In this document: one piece after another, positions 1 through 12,418 of the stretch
Numbering within the stretch: position 1 is the stretch's first letter
Layout: each line of letters opens with the position of its first letter
Made by a program: the position numbers and the translations under genes
The notes under the pieces: model-generated
Databases searched by the model: none
The model's input: the letters and a program-made list of their open reading frames with translations, nothing else
Told to the model about the DNA's origin: nothing
Assembly: GCF_016599855.1 (NCBI RefSeq)
Contig: NZ_CP067041.1
Location: 6,602,501-6,666,500, forward strand
From: Bradyrhizobium diazoefficiens
Lineage (GTDB): Bacteria; Pseudomonadota; Alphaproteobacteria; Rhizobiales; Xanthobacteraceae
Direction: 5' to 3'
DNA length: 64,000 nt

Positions 1-55
1 GAAGTGATGTATCGCGGACGATTTAGGTGCACGATCAGTCGATGATCAAACCATC

Positions 56-131
56 TGGTGGAGCCAGACGGGATCGAACCGACGACCTCATGCTTGCAAA
101 GCACGCGCTCTCCCAGCTGAGCTATGGCCCC
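56..131 (-). tRNA. tRNA-Ala (TGC)
   Basis: Minus-strand cloverleaf of 76 nt that begins GGGGCCATAGC and ends with an encoded CCA (56-58). The anticodon TGC is the complement of positions 96-98, in the loop CTTTGCAAG. The T-arm GGTTCGATCC is intact. It is the second tRNA of the rRNA spacer, as usual in alphaproteobacteria. Confidence 0.98.
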
Positions 132-240
132 GTAACCAGAAGACGAATGCTCATTTGACTAGCCCGCCTTCGCCAAGGCTACGGCCCGGCAGCCTTCATT
201 TCGAAGGGCATGCCTAGCCGAAGCAGCGAAGCGCGAAGGC

Positions 241-317
241 TGGTGGGCCTGGGAAGACTTGAACTTCCGACCTCACGCTTATCAAGCGCGCGCTCTAACC
301 AACTGAGCTACAAGCCC
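241..317 (-). tRNA. tRNA-Ile (GAT)
   Basis: Minus-strand 77-nt cloverleaf beginning GGGCTTGTAGCTCAG and ending with an encoded CCA (241-243). The anticodon GAT is the complement of 281-283. It lies between 16S and tRNA-Ala and is co-transcribed with the rRNA. Confidence 0.98.
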
Positions 318-382
318 CTAACGCATATCCCGTTAAGGACCATGGGATCCTGCGCATGCAGGCCCAGCGCGTGTTCGTCCGC

Positions 383-412
383 GAAGAAAGAGAAACGTAG
401 ACGGCGAAATCC
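383..412 (-). repeat. 3' arm of the pre-16S processing stem
   Basis: This stretch is the inverted partner of 2186-2215 in the leader. The 30 positions match as reverse complements except three that become G-U wobbles in RNA. The two arms bracket 16S exactly as the long RNase III processing stem of pre-rRNA does. Confidence 0.85.
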
Positions 413-496
413 CGCCAATGCAGCTCAACAATCCTGACGACTGTTGGCCACTGATGTTTCTAAAACGGTTCGATAGAAGCAAGCTTCTGAAGAACC

Positions 497-1994
<1,498 letters not shown>

Positions 1995-2403
1995 ACTTGA
2001 ACTTTGAACCGGCTGATCACAACGTTTGACGAGGTCCCACCATTTTTTCATCGACCGAAATCGATGTGCTGCCTGCGATTCACATCGCTGGCAACGATGG
2101 TGTTTCCTTTGAAACGTGTACCGCCGAAGTCTTTCGTCCGGTCTCGATCAGAAAAGCCGAAGCTTTCCGGAAGCGAGACCCGCAAGGACTCCGCCGTCCA
2201 CGTTTCTCTTTCTTCATCTTCACTTGTCAAACAGCCCGAGACCAGGAGGTCCCAACCTTCCAGAGTGGAAGGGTTCCGACACCCTTACCGACGTCGAATG
2301 ACTCCAACCGATTGTCTCGGCTGTTGTGTCACTCAACAAGGTGAGGAGCATCAGTGGCGCGTTCGCTCGCCTTGGTCAGTGACCCGGCGGCGCCGCGCTC
2401 AGT
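1995..2403 (-). other. rRNA operon leader
   Basis: About 400 nt of transcribed leader between the inferred start near 2403 and mature 16S. It contains the conserved alphaproteobacterial leader element GAAAGAGAAACGTGG (inside the complement of 2186-2215), which forms the 5' arm of the processing stem. Reading frames here are fortuitous. Confidence 0.7.
2186..2215 (-). repeat. 5' arm of the pre-16S processing stem
   Basis: Reverse-complement partner of 383-412, with 27 of 30 positions Watson-Crick and 3 G-U in the RNA. It sits about 190 nt upstream of mature 16S. Confidence 0.85.
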
Positions 2404-2409
2404 GGTCGG

Positions 2410-2439
2410 GTTATAGGCCCCCCTGCCCGGGATTGTCAA
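2410..2439 (-). promoter_or_regulatory. rRNA operon promoter
   Basis: On the minus strand a perfect -35 TTGACA (complement of 2434-2439) and a -10 TATAAC (complement of 2410-2415) are separated by 18 nt. It points into the leader and 16S and is the strongest sigma-70-like promoter seen in this window. Confidence 0.85.
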
Positions 2440-2976
2440 CGCCCATCGTCAACAAAACGTCGCACAGTGGATTGTCGAAAAAATTCCAGCGATTCCAGTC
2501 CATTAGAAGAGCCGGGAGCGAGCGAAGCGCAGCTGCGCGGTAAAAAATCTGAAAAAAAGTTTGGGCCGCGGCGGGCTCGGGAGGGGCTCCTGGGGGCTCC
2601 CTGGTGGCGGCTTGCGGCTCCCCTCCCGCCAAGCCCCGGCGCCCGGCCGTTCAGGAAACTTTTCCATTGTGGGCGCCGTACTAGAGCCACAATCCCGCGG
2701 CGTTCTGATAAGAGACAAGCTTGAATCGCGGGGACGCCAGTGGGGGCTGCCGGCGATCTTCATGGGGTTCTGAGAAGGCGATCTGATGATGACGCGGCCT
2801 TCTTCGGACATTCGAAAGACATCGAGAGACCTTCACCTGCCCAGCTGTTCGTAATTTCGGCCGGGCCCTCATCCGGGGCCTACTGAGCGCGAATACCTGT
2901 GCGGCACGGCTTTTCCCGTGATCCCCCTGCAAGAGGGCGACCAGGGAGAGGTTCGAGGCGAGGAATTTTCGGGTCG
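2440..2976. other. Intergenic region without a recognisable gene
   Basis: This stretch separates the rRNA promoter (minus strand) from the M23 peptidase gene (plus strand). Short frames on both strands look random: Pro/Arg/Ser-rich, with no family resemblance and no ribosome site. It probably holds upstream elements of the rRNA promoter and the promoter of the peptidase gene, but I cannot place one with confidence. Confidence 0.5.
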
Positions 2977-3004
2977 TTGATTGGGGGACTTTGATTGGGG
3001 GACT
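2977..3004 (+). repeat. Perfect 14-bp tandem duplication at a start codon
   Basis: The unit TTGATTGGGGGACT occurs twice back to back (2977-2990 and 2991-3004). It carries a GGGGGA ribosome site, and each copy begins with TTG, so the duplication doubles the possible translation starts of the downstream peptidase gene. Confidence 0.9.
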
Positions 3005-3008
3005 TGGG

Positions 3009-5069
3009 TTGAACCAGAGGACGTCACGCGGCGCTTACGGGCGTGAGACCGGGATCATCGATCTCGGCCACGAGCCGCCGCTGTCCGTCGATGGTTCCGA
3101 GGCTGCCGTCATCGATCGCCGTCGTGTCTCGGTGCAATGGTTCAGCGGCACAATTCTGACCGGACTCTGCGGCGCGGCCCTGATCGGCGGCGCCGTTTTC
3201 GCATCTCTCGACGGCGAAATGACCTTCGCCAAGGTGCCGGAGCGGGTCGAAGGCGCGCTGCGTGGTGCCTTCGGCACCGATCGGGCCATCACACTGCACA
3301 AGAGCGACCGCCTGCCGCCACCGAACGACTCCACCGCCTCGCGCAACATCGTGCGCGTCTCGACGGTCGCCCGCGTCGGCAACCGCGACGTGATGCGGGT
3401 GCGTCCCTTCATCCGGATCGCCGGCAATCTGTCGATGACGACGAGCGAGCTGTCGGCAAAGATCCCGCCCTTCAACGCCCAGCGTCTGCTCACCGACGTC
3501 GGCTCCGATCCGAAGACCGCGTCCGACGATCCGAACAACCCTGAAGCCGTCGAGCCAGACGCCGAGGTCTCCTTCGTCACCAAGGACCTCTCGCCGGTGC
3601 TGCCGAAGGCCAAGATTTCCGCACTGGTGCCGCTCGACGACATCCTGATGCGGGTGCGCGATGCCGCCAACTGGCGCGGCAATGGCGGGGTGCGCTACGC
3701 ATCCCTCACCAATGCCGCCGCCGACGTGTCCGGCGCGACCGGCCCGTCGGACATGAAGATGGCCTACGCCACCGAAGTGTCGTCGTCCGATCCGTATGCC
3801 GGCTTCGAGACCCGAGTGGTGCCGGAAAACGTCACGCTGCTGCCCAAGACCAAGGAGCAGATCACGGGCGGCAATCCCACCGGCGAACGCGTGCACCTCG
3901 TCAAAAAGGGCGACAGCGTCGGCTCCGTGCTGCGCGATCTCGGCGCGACGGCGGAGGAGATCAAGGCGATCACCGCGACGCTCGGCCCCCGCGGCCGCGA
4001 CGGCGGCATCAAGGAAGGCGAAAAACTCCGCATCCTGATGGCGCCCGCAAGCCCCGGCGCACGGCTCCAGCCCTACCGCGTCGTCGTCGCCAACGACACC
4101 GTGGTCGAGGCGATCGCGGCGCTATCCGATCTCGGCAAATACGTCGCAGTCGACGTCTCCAGCATGAACACCGCCACCGAGGCGACGGCCAACGCCAACA
4201 GCGACGACGATGAAGACGATGACGGCAGCGGCGTGCGGCTCTACCAGAGCATCTACGAGACCGCGATGCGCAACAAAGTGCCGATGCCGGTCATCGATGA
4301 CATGATCAAGATCTACTCCTACGACGTCGATTTCCAGCGCAAGGTGCAGCCGGGCGACTCGTTCGACGTGTTCTACGCCGGCGAAGAAGAGGGCACGACG
4401 TCGAGCGAAAAGAACGACGTGCTGTTCGCCTCGCTTACGGTCGGCGGCGAGACCAAGAAATATTATCGCTATCAGAGTCCCGATGACGGCGTCGTCGACT
4501 ACTATGACGAGACCGGCAAGAGCGCCAAGAAGTTCCTGGTCCGCAAGCCCGTCAACAGCGCGATCATGCGCTCCGGCTTCGGCGGCCGCCGCCATCCGAT
4601 CCTCGGCTATGTGAAGATGCACACCGGCGTCGACTGGGCCACCGCCTACGGCACGCCGATTTTCGCCGCCGGCAACGGCGTGATCGAGAAAGCGCAACTC
4701 GAGGGCGGCTACGGCAAATATGTCCGCATCAAGCACAACAACGGCTACGAGACCGCCTACGGCCATATGTCGGCGTTCGCCAAGGGCATGGAGCCCGGCA
4801 AGAAGGTGCGGCAGGGTCAGGTGATCGGCTTCGTCGGCTCGACCGGCCAGTCGACAGGGCCGCATGTGCACTACGAAATCCTCGTCAACGGCCGCTTCGT
4901 CGATCCGATGCGCGTGAAACTGCCGCGCGGCCGTTCGCTGGAAGGCCCGATGCTCGCCGGCTTCGAGAAGGAGCGCGACCGGCTCGACGGCATGATGAGC
5001 GGCCGCAACGGCGCCATCGCCCGCATGTCCGACGCCACCGGCGGCCCGCTCCAGATCACAAACCGGTAG
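3009..5069 (+). CDS. M23 family zinc metallopeptidase (LytM-type)
   Basis: Likely periplasmic, inner-membrane-anchored murein endopeptidase or LytM-type regulator of 686 residues. A single membrane segment lies near residues 42-62. A LysM/OapA-like stretch follows around 290-340 (VKKGDSV), then an Asp/Glu-rich linker. The C-terminal M23 domain (about 520-630) shows the zinc ligands in HTGVD (His538, Asp542) and PHVHYE (His619, His621), so it should be active. I chose TTG 3009 because GGGGGA lies 6 nt before it. The in-frame TTG 2991 has its ribosome site only 2 nt away, and no ATG is near. The gene is monocistronic. Its exact bond specificity cannot be told from sequence. Confidence 0.9.
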   Translation: MNQRTSRGAYGRETGIIDLGHEPPLSVDGSEAAVIDRRRVSVQWFSGTILTGLCGAALIGGAVFASLDGEMTFAKVPERVEGALRGAFGTDRAITLHKSDRLPPPNDSTASRNIVRVSTVARVGNRDVMRVRPFIRIAGNLSMTTSELSAKIPPFNAQRLLTDVGSDPKTASDDPNNPEAVEPDAEVSFVTKDLSPVLPKAKISALVPLDDILMRVRDAANWRGNGGVRYASLTNAAADVSGATGPSDMKMAYATEVSSSDPYAGFETRVVPENVTLLPKTKEQITGGNPTGERVHLVKKGDSVGSVLRDLGATAEEIKAITATLGPRGRDGGIKEGEKLRILMAPASPGARLQPYRVVVANDTVVEAIAALSDLGKYVAVDVSSMNTATEATANANSDDDEDDDGSGVRLYQSIYETAMRNKVPMPVIDDMIKIYSYDVDFQRKVQPGDSFDVFYAGEEEGTTSSEKNDVLFASLTVGGETKKYYRYQSPDDGVVDYYDETGKSAKKFLVRKPVNSAIMRSGFGGRRHPILGYVKMHTGVDWATAYGTPIFAAGNGVIEKAQLEGGYGKYVRIKHNNGYETAYGHMSAFAKGMEPGKKVRQGQVIGFVGSTGQSTGPHVHYEILVNGRFVDPMRVKLPRGRSLEGPMLAGFEKERDRLDGMMSGRNGAIARMSDATGGPLQITNR

Positions 5070-5173
5070 CTAAGTCTCTTCTACATCGTCCGTTTTTGTT
5101 CGGATTTCGCTGGAACCGCAAGGAACCACGCGAGACCCGCTCCCGTTGTTTTGCCAAGCGAGGCAGGGGAATG

Positions 5174-5548
5174 ATGGAGGATGTCATGGAGAACTGGACG
5201 AACGCAAAACTTTGCGACGTCGCGAACCTGATCCTCGGCGCGTTCCTGTTCTTCTCGCCGTGGATCTTCGGCTTCGCTACCGGAGCCGCCTCTCAGAACG
5301 CCTATATCGCGGGCATCGTGATCGCCGTGCTGGCGATTGCAGCGCTCGCGGCGTTCGCCGTGTGGGAGGAGTGGCTGAACCTGATCGTCGGCCTGTGGAC
5401 GCTGATCGCCCCTTGGGTGCTCGGCTTCGAGGGCAACAGAACGGCGATGACGGTCCACGTCGTGGTCGGCATTCTGGTCGCGGTACTTGCGGCGATCGAG
5501 CTCTGGATCATGTCCCAGAACCCGCCTCGGCTGACCACAAGCCGCTAA
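5174..5548 (+). CDS. SPW repeat membrane protein
   Basis: Small integral membrane protein of 124 residues with four predicted helices arranged as two repeats, each carrying the family signature (SPWIFGF in the first, APWVLGF in the second). This matches the SPW repeat family (PF03779), of unknown function. The start is uncertain: ATG 5171, 5174 and 5186 are all in frame. AGGGG precedes 5174 by 4 nt and GGAGG precedes 5186 by 5 nt. A GC-rich hairpin follows the stop. Confidence 0.85.
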   Translation: MEDVMENWTNAKLCDVANLILGAFLFFSPWIFGFATGAASQNAYIAGIVIAVLAIAALAAFAVWEEWLNLIVGLWTLIAPWVLGFEGNRTAMTVHVVVGILVAVLAAIELWIMSQNPPRLTTSR

Positions 5549-5564
5549 CAGGCCGAGCCAAGGT

Positions 5565-5587
5565 CCCGCCCGCACCGCGCGGGCGGG
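5565..5587 (+). terminator. GC-rich hairpin after the SPW gene
   Basis: An 8-bp stem (CCCGCCCG with CGGGCGGG) with a 7-nt loop lies 17 nt after the SPW stop. The downstream bases are only TCGTT, so it is a weak or Rho-assisted terminator at best. Confidence 0.4.
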
Positions 5588-5661
5588 GTCGTTACATCTC
5601 GCGGCCTTCAGCGCAGCGGTTCGGAACCGTTGGGCGGTGATCTCAATTGATGGCTCTGGTC

Positions 5662-5717
5662 TTGGACCGGCAAGGTTGGACCGGCAAGATTGGACCGGCA
5701 AGATTGGACCGAACAAT
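5662..5717 (+). repeat. Four tandem 14-bp units
   Basis: TTGGACCGGCAAG plus one base is repeated at 5662, 5676 and 5690, with a decayed fourth unit at 5704-5717. The array ends 18 nt before the start of the 90-residue gene, just upstream of its ribosome site. Confidence 0.9.
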
Positions 5718-5735
5718 CAAGAGGAGGTTACGCCG

Positions 5736-6008
5736 ATGAAGCACCTCTCACACGACGACGTGGCCCGGGCCATTCCGGGAGCCGACGACGTGACCATTGC
5801 CGCGATCATCGGAACCGGGGCGACCGCCGAGGAACTCGCCGAGGCCCGGGCTTGGCTCGCCAATGACGAGCCGATGATCAACGATCTCCGGCCGCTGGCG
5901 CACGGCCGCGTTCGCGACCTCGTTGACATCCTCTCGGAGCTCGAAGAAGACGCCGAGGACAATGGCGGCATCGAACCCGGCCCTGCCGGCGCCACCGGCC
6001 AAATCTGA
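5736..6008 (+). CDS. Small acidic protein of unknown function
   Basis: A 90-residue soluble protein that I do not recognise. The start ATG 5736 is fixed by a strong GAGGAGG ribosome site 8 nt upstream. The product is Ala/Asp/Glu-rich, with a helical middle part (EELAEARAWL, VRDLVDILSELEED) and a Gly/Pro-rich tail, and no signal peptide or membrane segment. The upstream 14-bp tandem array may lie in its leader. It converges on clpB, with a shared hairpin between them. High-GC codon use matches its neighbours, so I take it as real. Confidence 0.65.
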   Translation: MKHLSHDDVARAIPGADDVTIAAIIGTGATAEELAEARAWLANDEPMINDLRPLAHGRVRDLVDILSELEEDAEDNGGIEPGPAGATGQI

Positions 6009-6074
6009 AAAACAACCCCATGCAAAGTACCGGTATTTAGGTAATACAGAAGCCAATCGCGCCCCGGAATCGCA

Positions 6075-6109
6075 ATCGCCCCGAAGCGGCCAAGCCTCTC
6101 CGGGGCGAT
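6075..6109. terminator. Hairpin between convergent genes
   Basis: A perfect 9-bp stem (ATCGCCCCG at 6075-6083 with CGGGGCGAT at 6101-6109) with a 17-nt loop lies between the 90-residue gene and the end of clpB. It has no clear U-tract in either direction. It could stop or stabilise both transcripts. Confidence 0.45.
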
Positions 6110-6133
6110 CTTCATCGAAAAAGGGTCGTCGGA

Positions 6134-8773
<2,640 letters not shown>

Positions 8774-8852
8774 GTCTTTTCTGTCCCTCGGCCTGCCCCT
8801 GGGGCCCTCTCAGGCACCCCAAACGGCATCTTCATTGGGTTTCCGCTTGATA

Positions 8853-8870
8853 CGTTGACGTTCCTCAACG
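8853..8870. promoter_or_regulatory. Inverted repeat upstream of clpB
   Basis: CGTTGA and TCAACG form a perfect 6-bp inverted repeat with a 6-nt spacer, 80 nt upstream of the clpB start, in the clpB/MOSC divergent region. It could be an operator. No convincing -35/-10 pair is attached to it. Confidence 0.25.
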
Positions 8871-9015
8871 CAACAGCGGTCGTGATCAGCCGGCGCTGGT
8901 GCCGGCCTGACCGAAATGTGGGAAGCGAGCCCTCGGATCGGAAGAGGGCGGTTCACAATTTCGTGCGCAGATCTGCCTGCTTGGCGGGTGCAGGCCGAAT
9001 CCCTTAAGTAGCGGC

Positions 9016-9804
9016 ATGACAGCCAGCCAGACCGCCGAAATCACCGGCCTTTACCGCTACCCGATCAAGGGCCTGACGCCTGAGAGCCTGCCCCGAGTCC
9101 CCTTGCGGGCCGGCCAGACCCTGCCTGCCGATCGCCGCTATGCCATCGAGAACGGTCCCAGCGGGTTTGACCCCCAGGCTCCCGAGTGGAAGCCGAAGAT
9201 CCAGTTCCTGATGCTGGCGCGCAATGAGCGACTGGCGTCCCTCGACAGCCGCTTCGAGGACGCTACGAACCATCTCACTATCCGCAAGGACGGCCAGATC
9301 GTCGCGAGCGGCGATCTCGAGACTGCAGCTGGGCGCGCAGCGATCGAGGCCTTTTTCAGCGAGAATTTTCAACCGGAGCTGAAGGGGCCGCCGAAAGTCC
9401 TGTGTGGTCGCGGCCACAGCTTTTCCGACCTCGCCCGCAAGGTGGTGTCCATCATCAATCTCGATAGCGTCCGCGCCATCGAGACCATGCTCGGTGGCGT
9501 TGCCGTCAATCCCCTGCGCTTCCGCGCCAACCTCTATGTGAAGGGTTGGCCGGCCTGGTCCGAGCTCGACCTGGTCGACCAGACGCTCGCGATCGGACAG
9601 TCGCGCCTGAAAGTGGTCAAGCGCATCAAGCGCTGCCCGGCCACCAATGTCGATCCGATGACCGCCGTGCGCGATCTCGACGTTCCGCCGACGCTCTCGC
9701 GCCATCTCGGCCACATGGATTGCGGCATCTATGCCGAGGTGATCGAAGGTGGCGAGATCGGCGTGGGGGATGCAGTTGCGGTGGAAGCGCCGAGGCTGGT
9801 GTGA
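9016..9804 (+). CDS. MOSC domain protein
   Basis: A 262-residue protein with an N-terminal MOSC-associated beta-barrel (starting ITGLYRYPIKGL) and a C-terminal MOSC domain. It carries the conserved cysteine in RCPATNVDP (Cys207) that binds molybdenum cofactor or sulfur in this superfamily. It may transfer sulfur or act as a YcbX/mARC-like molybdenum reductase. No Fe-S or other redox partner domain is fused. It is cytoplasmic and monocistronic, divergent from clpB, with a palindromic element just after its stop. Confidence 0.88.
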   Translation: MTASQTAEITGLYRYPIKGLTPESLPRVPLRAGQTLPADRRYAIENGPSGFDPQAPEWKPKIQFLMLARNERLASLDSRFEDATNHLTIRKDGQIVASGDLETAAGRAAIEAFFSENFQPELKGPPKVLCGRGHSFSDLARKVVSIINLDSVRAIETMLGGVAVNPLRFRANLYVKGWPAWSELDLVDQTLAIGQSRLKVVKRIKRCPATNVDPMTAVRDLDVPPTLSRHLGHMDCGIYAEVIEGGEIGVGDAVAVEAPRLV

Positions 9805-9826
9805 GCCGGCGTCGGCTCCACGCACT

Positions 9827-9915
9827 CCGTCATTGCGAGCGTAGCGAAACAATCCAGGAAACTATCCGCTGAGACAGTCTGGATTGCTTCGTCGCTTCGC
9901 TCCTCGCAATGACGG
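9827..9915. repeat. Intergenic palindrome, family A
   Basis: An 89-bp imperfect palindrome. CCGTCATTGCGAGCG...CAATCCAG at the left is mirrored by CTGGATTG...CTCGCAATGACGG at the right. A close relative lies at 11667-11749. It sits between the convergent MOSC and TIGR02594-like genes and resembles a REP or small palindromic mobile element. Confidence 0.85.
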
Positions 9916-9918
9916 AAG

Positions 9919-10566
9919 TTAATTCGGCATCACATATGCATAGATCCGACCGCGCGAGATCGGCGCCTCGCGGACGCGGTTGCCGTTGTTGCCGGAGATC
10001 ATGATGGGATTGCCCTGCGCGTCGACACCAGTGATGATGCCGACATGACCGCCCCGGCGACCGCGCGACATCACCGCGATGGCACCGACCTGGGGGCCCG
10101 AGACGCGCGTGCCGTAATGCGCAAATGAGCTCGCCATGTCGGATCCGGTGCCCTGATGGCCAGTGTGCTGGAGCACCATGTTCATGAAGCGCGCGCACCA
10201 CAGGCTGGCCCGCCCCGTGGGATTGCCGCCGAGATAGCGGCGGGCCTCTGACACGAGACCCGATTCGCCACCAAAGCCGCCGCCCGTGCCTGCCGCGCCC
10301 GCACTGGCATTCGGATCATAGCTGGCCTGCGTGTTGGCGAATCCCCTCGCCTGCAACTGCGCCGCGCTGCGCTCGAAGCGCGAGCTGCGGGCGTGGCGGC
10401 GATAGTGATGATACCTGCTGGCGTGATGCACGTAAGCGTGCCGCTCTGCGCTGTGACGATGATGCGGCCGCGCTGAGGCCGGAGAAGCCAACGCGGCAAC
10501 CGCCGCGAAGAAGATCGCCAGCGCGACAACACAACGCGACAGGCGAGACGCAAACAACTCGAACAT
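9919..10566 (-). CDS. TIGR02594-like exported protein with NlpC/P60/CHAP-like fold
   Basis: A 215-residue protein with an N-terminal signal segment (about residues 10-32, ending ASPASA), then a His/Arg-rich low-complexity stretch, then a C-terminal domain with the cysteine of SLWCARFMN, the histidine of GGHVGII and a later ISGN motif. This arrangement fits the TIGR02594 family, related to CHAP and NlpC/P60 cell-wall amidases. It is therefore probably periplasmic and acts on peptidoglycan, but the activity is inferred. It converges on the MOSC gene across a palindromic element. Confidence 0.8.
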   Translation of the reverse strand: MFELFASRLSRCVVALAIFFAAVAALASPASARPHHRHSAERHAYVHHASRYHHYRRHARSSRFERSAAQLQARGFANTQASYDPNASAGAAGTGGGFGGESGLVSEARRYLGGNPTGRASLWCARFMNMVLQHTGHQGTGSDMASSFAHYGTRVSGPQVGAIAVMSRGRRGGHVGIITGVDAQGNPIMISGNNGNRVREAPISRGRIYAYVMPN

Positions 10567-10781
10567 TCTTCATCCTTCGTTGACACCCCCACTTCCCAAG
10601 CCGGCCTGTGGTGGCCGACATCGACAAGGCCGTTAAGCCGCCGGATGTGGCGAGAAAAAGACGCCAGACCGCCGAATAGCTGCGATGATTTTGCATCAGT
10701 ACTCGCCCGATGCTGCCGCATTGCGGCCAACAGCATTAACTGCGATCCTGAAGTCACGGCTTGAAGAGAGGGAAACAGTTA

Positions 10782-11645
10782 ATGCCCCACGCCACGACCT
10801 GGGACGACGTCCGCATCTATTTCGAAGAAGCGGGTCACGGAACGCCAATCATTTTTCTGCACGAGTTCGCGGCCGACTACACCAATTGGGAGCCGCAGAT
10901 GCGCTATTTCTCGCGCAGCCATCGCTGCATCACCTATTCCGCGCGCGGCTACACGCCATCTGATGTGCCTGATGGCGACGTCTATACCTACAAACACTTC
11001 TACACCGACGCGCTCGCGGTGCTCGATCATCTCAAGATCGAGCGCGCGCATTTCGTCGGTCTCTCGATGGGCGCCTACTCAGCGCTTCAGATCGGATTGG
11101 ACGCGCCGCAGCGCGCGCTCTCGATGACGCTCGCCGGCGTCGGCTCAGGCTCGGAGATCGAGAACCTCGAGAGCTGGCGTAAGCAGTGCCGCGCCAATGC
11201 CGAGCAGTTTGAGACATCAGGCTCCGCTGAAGTCGCCAAAGTCACGCGCGAGGCGCCGAGCCGGATTCCCTTCCTGGTGAAGGACCCGCGCGGCCACGCC
11301 GATTTCTACGCCTCGCTGGCGCGGCACGATGCCAAGGGTTCGGCCAACACGATGCGCGGCTTTCAGGGTGGCCGCCCCTCGATCTACACCATGACGGATG
11401 CGATCAGAGGCGTGGCGACGCCCGCGCTGATCATCTGCGGCGACGAAGACGATCCGTGCGTGGGGCCGAGCCTGTTCTTGAAGAAGCATCTGCCCGCCGC
11501 CGGCCTCGCGATGTTTCCGAAATCCGGCCACGTGCTCAATCTCGAAGAGCCTGCGCTGTTCAACGAGAGCGTGGAGCGGTTTGTGACCTTGGTGGAGGCC
11601 GGCAGGTGGCCGGTGCGCGATCCAAGGTCGCTGGCGGCGGGTTAG
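10782..11645 (+). CDS. Alpha/beta hydrolase
   Basis: Cytoplasmic alpha/beta-hydrolase of 287 residues. The nucleophile elbow GLSMG (Ser95), the acid loop CGDEDDP and the catalytic His in SGHVLNLEEP are all present, so it should be an active esterase, lactonase or related hydrolase. The N-terminal HEFAADYTNW is the usual oxyanion-side HG-like loop with HE in place of HG. I used ATG 10782, with GAGAGGG 9 nt upstream. An in-frame TTG 7 codons earlier is less likely. The substrate is unknown and the gene stands alone. Confidence 0.88.
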   Translation: MPHATTWDDVRIYFEEAGHGTPIIFLHEFAADYTNWEPQMRYFSRSHRCITYSARGYTPSDVPDGDVYTYKHFYTDALAVLDHLKIERAHFVGLSMGAYSALQIGLDAPQRALSMTLAGVGSGSEIENLESWRKQCRANAEQFETSGSAEVAKVTREAPSRIPFLVKDPRGHADFYASLARHDAKGSANTMRGFQGGRPSIYTMTDAIRGVATPALIICGDEDDPCVGPSLFLKKHLPAAGLAMFPKSGHVLNLEEPALFNESVERFVTLVEAGRWPVRDPRSLAAG

Positions 11646-11666
11646 AACGACGGCGTCACCAAGCAC

Positions 11667-11749
11667 TCCGTCATTGCGAACGCAGCGAAGCAATCCAGAG
11701 TCTTTCTGCGGACGGATTCTGGATTGCTTCGCTGCACTCGCAATGACGA
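11667..11749. repeat. Intergenic palindrome, family A (second copy)
   Basis: CCGTCATTGCGAACGCAGCG leads into CAATCCAGAG, mirrored by CTGGATTGCTTCGCTGC and CGCAATGACG. It matches the element at 9827-9915 in both arms and differs in the loop. It lies between the convergent hydrolase and metW genes. Confidence 0.85.
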
Positions 11750-11753
11750 GAAA

Positions 11754-12416
11754 CTACTTTCCCTGCCCCCGGCTGAGCAAAAACACCCCCTGCTCGCCGA
11801 ACAGATTCCATACCCACCATGGCAACCGGAGCCGCAGCGGCCGGCCGTAGAGGTCGAGCGCCTCGGCGCGCTCCATCTTGACGTGGATTTCGTCGCAGAG
11901 CTCGACGAAATCCTTGATGGTGCAGAAATGGATGTTGGCGGTGTCGTACCAGCTGGCCGGCAGATTCTCGGTGCGAGGCATGTGGCCCCCGACCAGGAGC
12001 TGGAGCCGCATCCGCCAGAAGCCGAAATTCGGGAACGACACGATGGCGCGGCGGCCGATGCGCAGGAGATTTTCCAGCACGACTTTGGGCTGCCGCGTCG
12101 CCTGTAACGTCTGCGACAGGATGACATAATCGAAGGCGTCGTCGGGATAGTTGATGAGATCGGTATCAGCATCGCCCTGCACCACTGCGAGGCCTTTTGC
12201 CACGCAGCGGTTGACGCCCTCGCGCGACAATTCGATGCCGCGGCCGTCGATACCGCGGGTCTCCAGGAGCTGAAGCAGATCGCCGTCACCGCAGCCGACG
12301 TCGAGCACTTTCGAGCCCGGCTTGACCATCTCGGCGACCAGCAGATGGTCGGCGCGAAATGGTCCGGACTGCTCAGACGCAAGGCCATTCAGCGGCAGCA
12401 CTTCCTGTACGGACAT
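11754..12416 (-). CDS. metW: Methionine biosynthesis protein MetW
   Basis: A 220-residue SAM-methyltransferase-fold protein with motif I VLDVGCGDGDLL near residue 37 and the MetW-typical ILSQTLQATRQP. MetW partners MetX in homoserine O-acylation for methionine synthesis in many proteobacteria. The start ATG lies 2 nt after the metX stop, so the two are translated as one operon under the SAM-II riboswitch upstream of metX. Confidence 0.96.
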   Translation of the reverse strand: MSVQEVLPLNGLASEQSGPFRADHLLVAEMVKPGSKVLDVGCGDGDLLQLLETRGIDGRGIELSREGVNRCVAKGLAVVQGDADTDLINYPDDAFDYVILSQTLQATRQPKVVLENLLRIGRRAIVSFPNFGFWRMRLQLLVGGHMPRTENLPASWYDTANIHFCTIKDFVELCDEIHVKMERAEALDLYGRPLRLRLPWWVWNLFGEQGVFLLSRGQGK

Positions 12417-12418
12417 CG

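Noticed and set aside
2503..2811. 102-codon minus-strand frame upstream of the rRNA promoter
   Set aside because: Pro/Arg/Ser-rich random composition, no ribosome site and no family resemblance.
8774..9015. RpoH-type heat-shock promoter for clpB
   Set aside because: I looked for a CTTGAA-like -35 with a CCATAT-like -10 at a suitable distance and found none that fits; only an inverted repeat is present.
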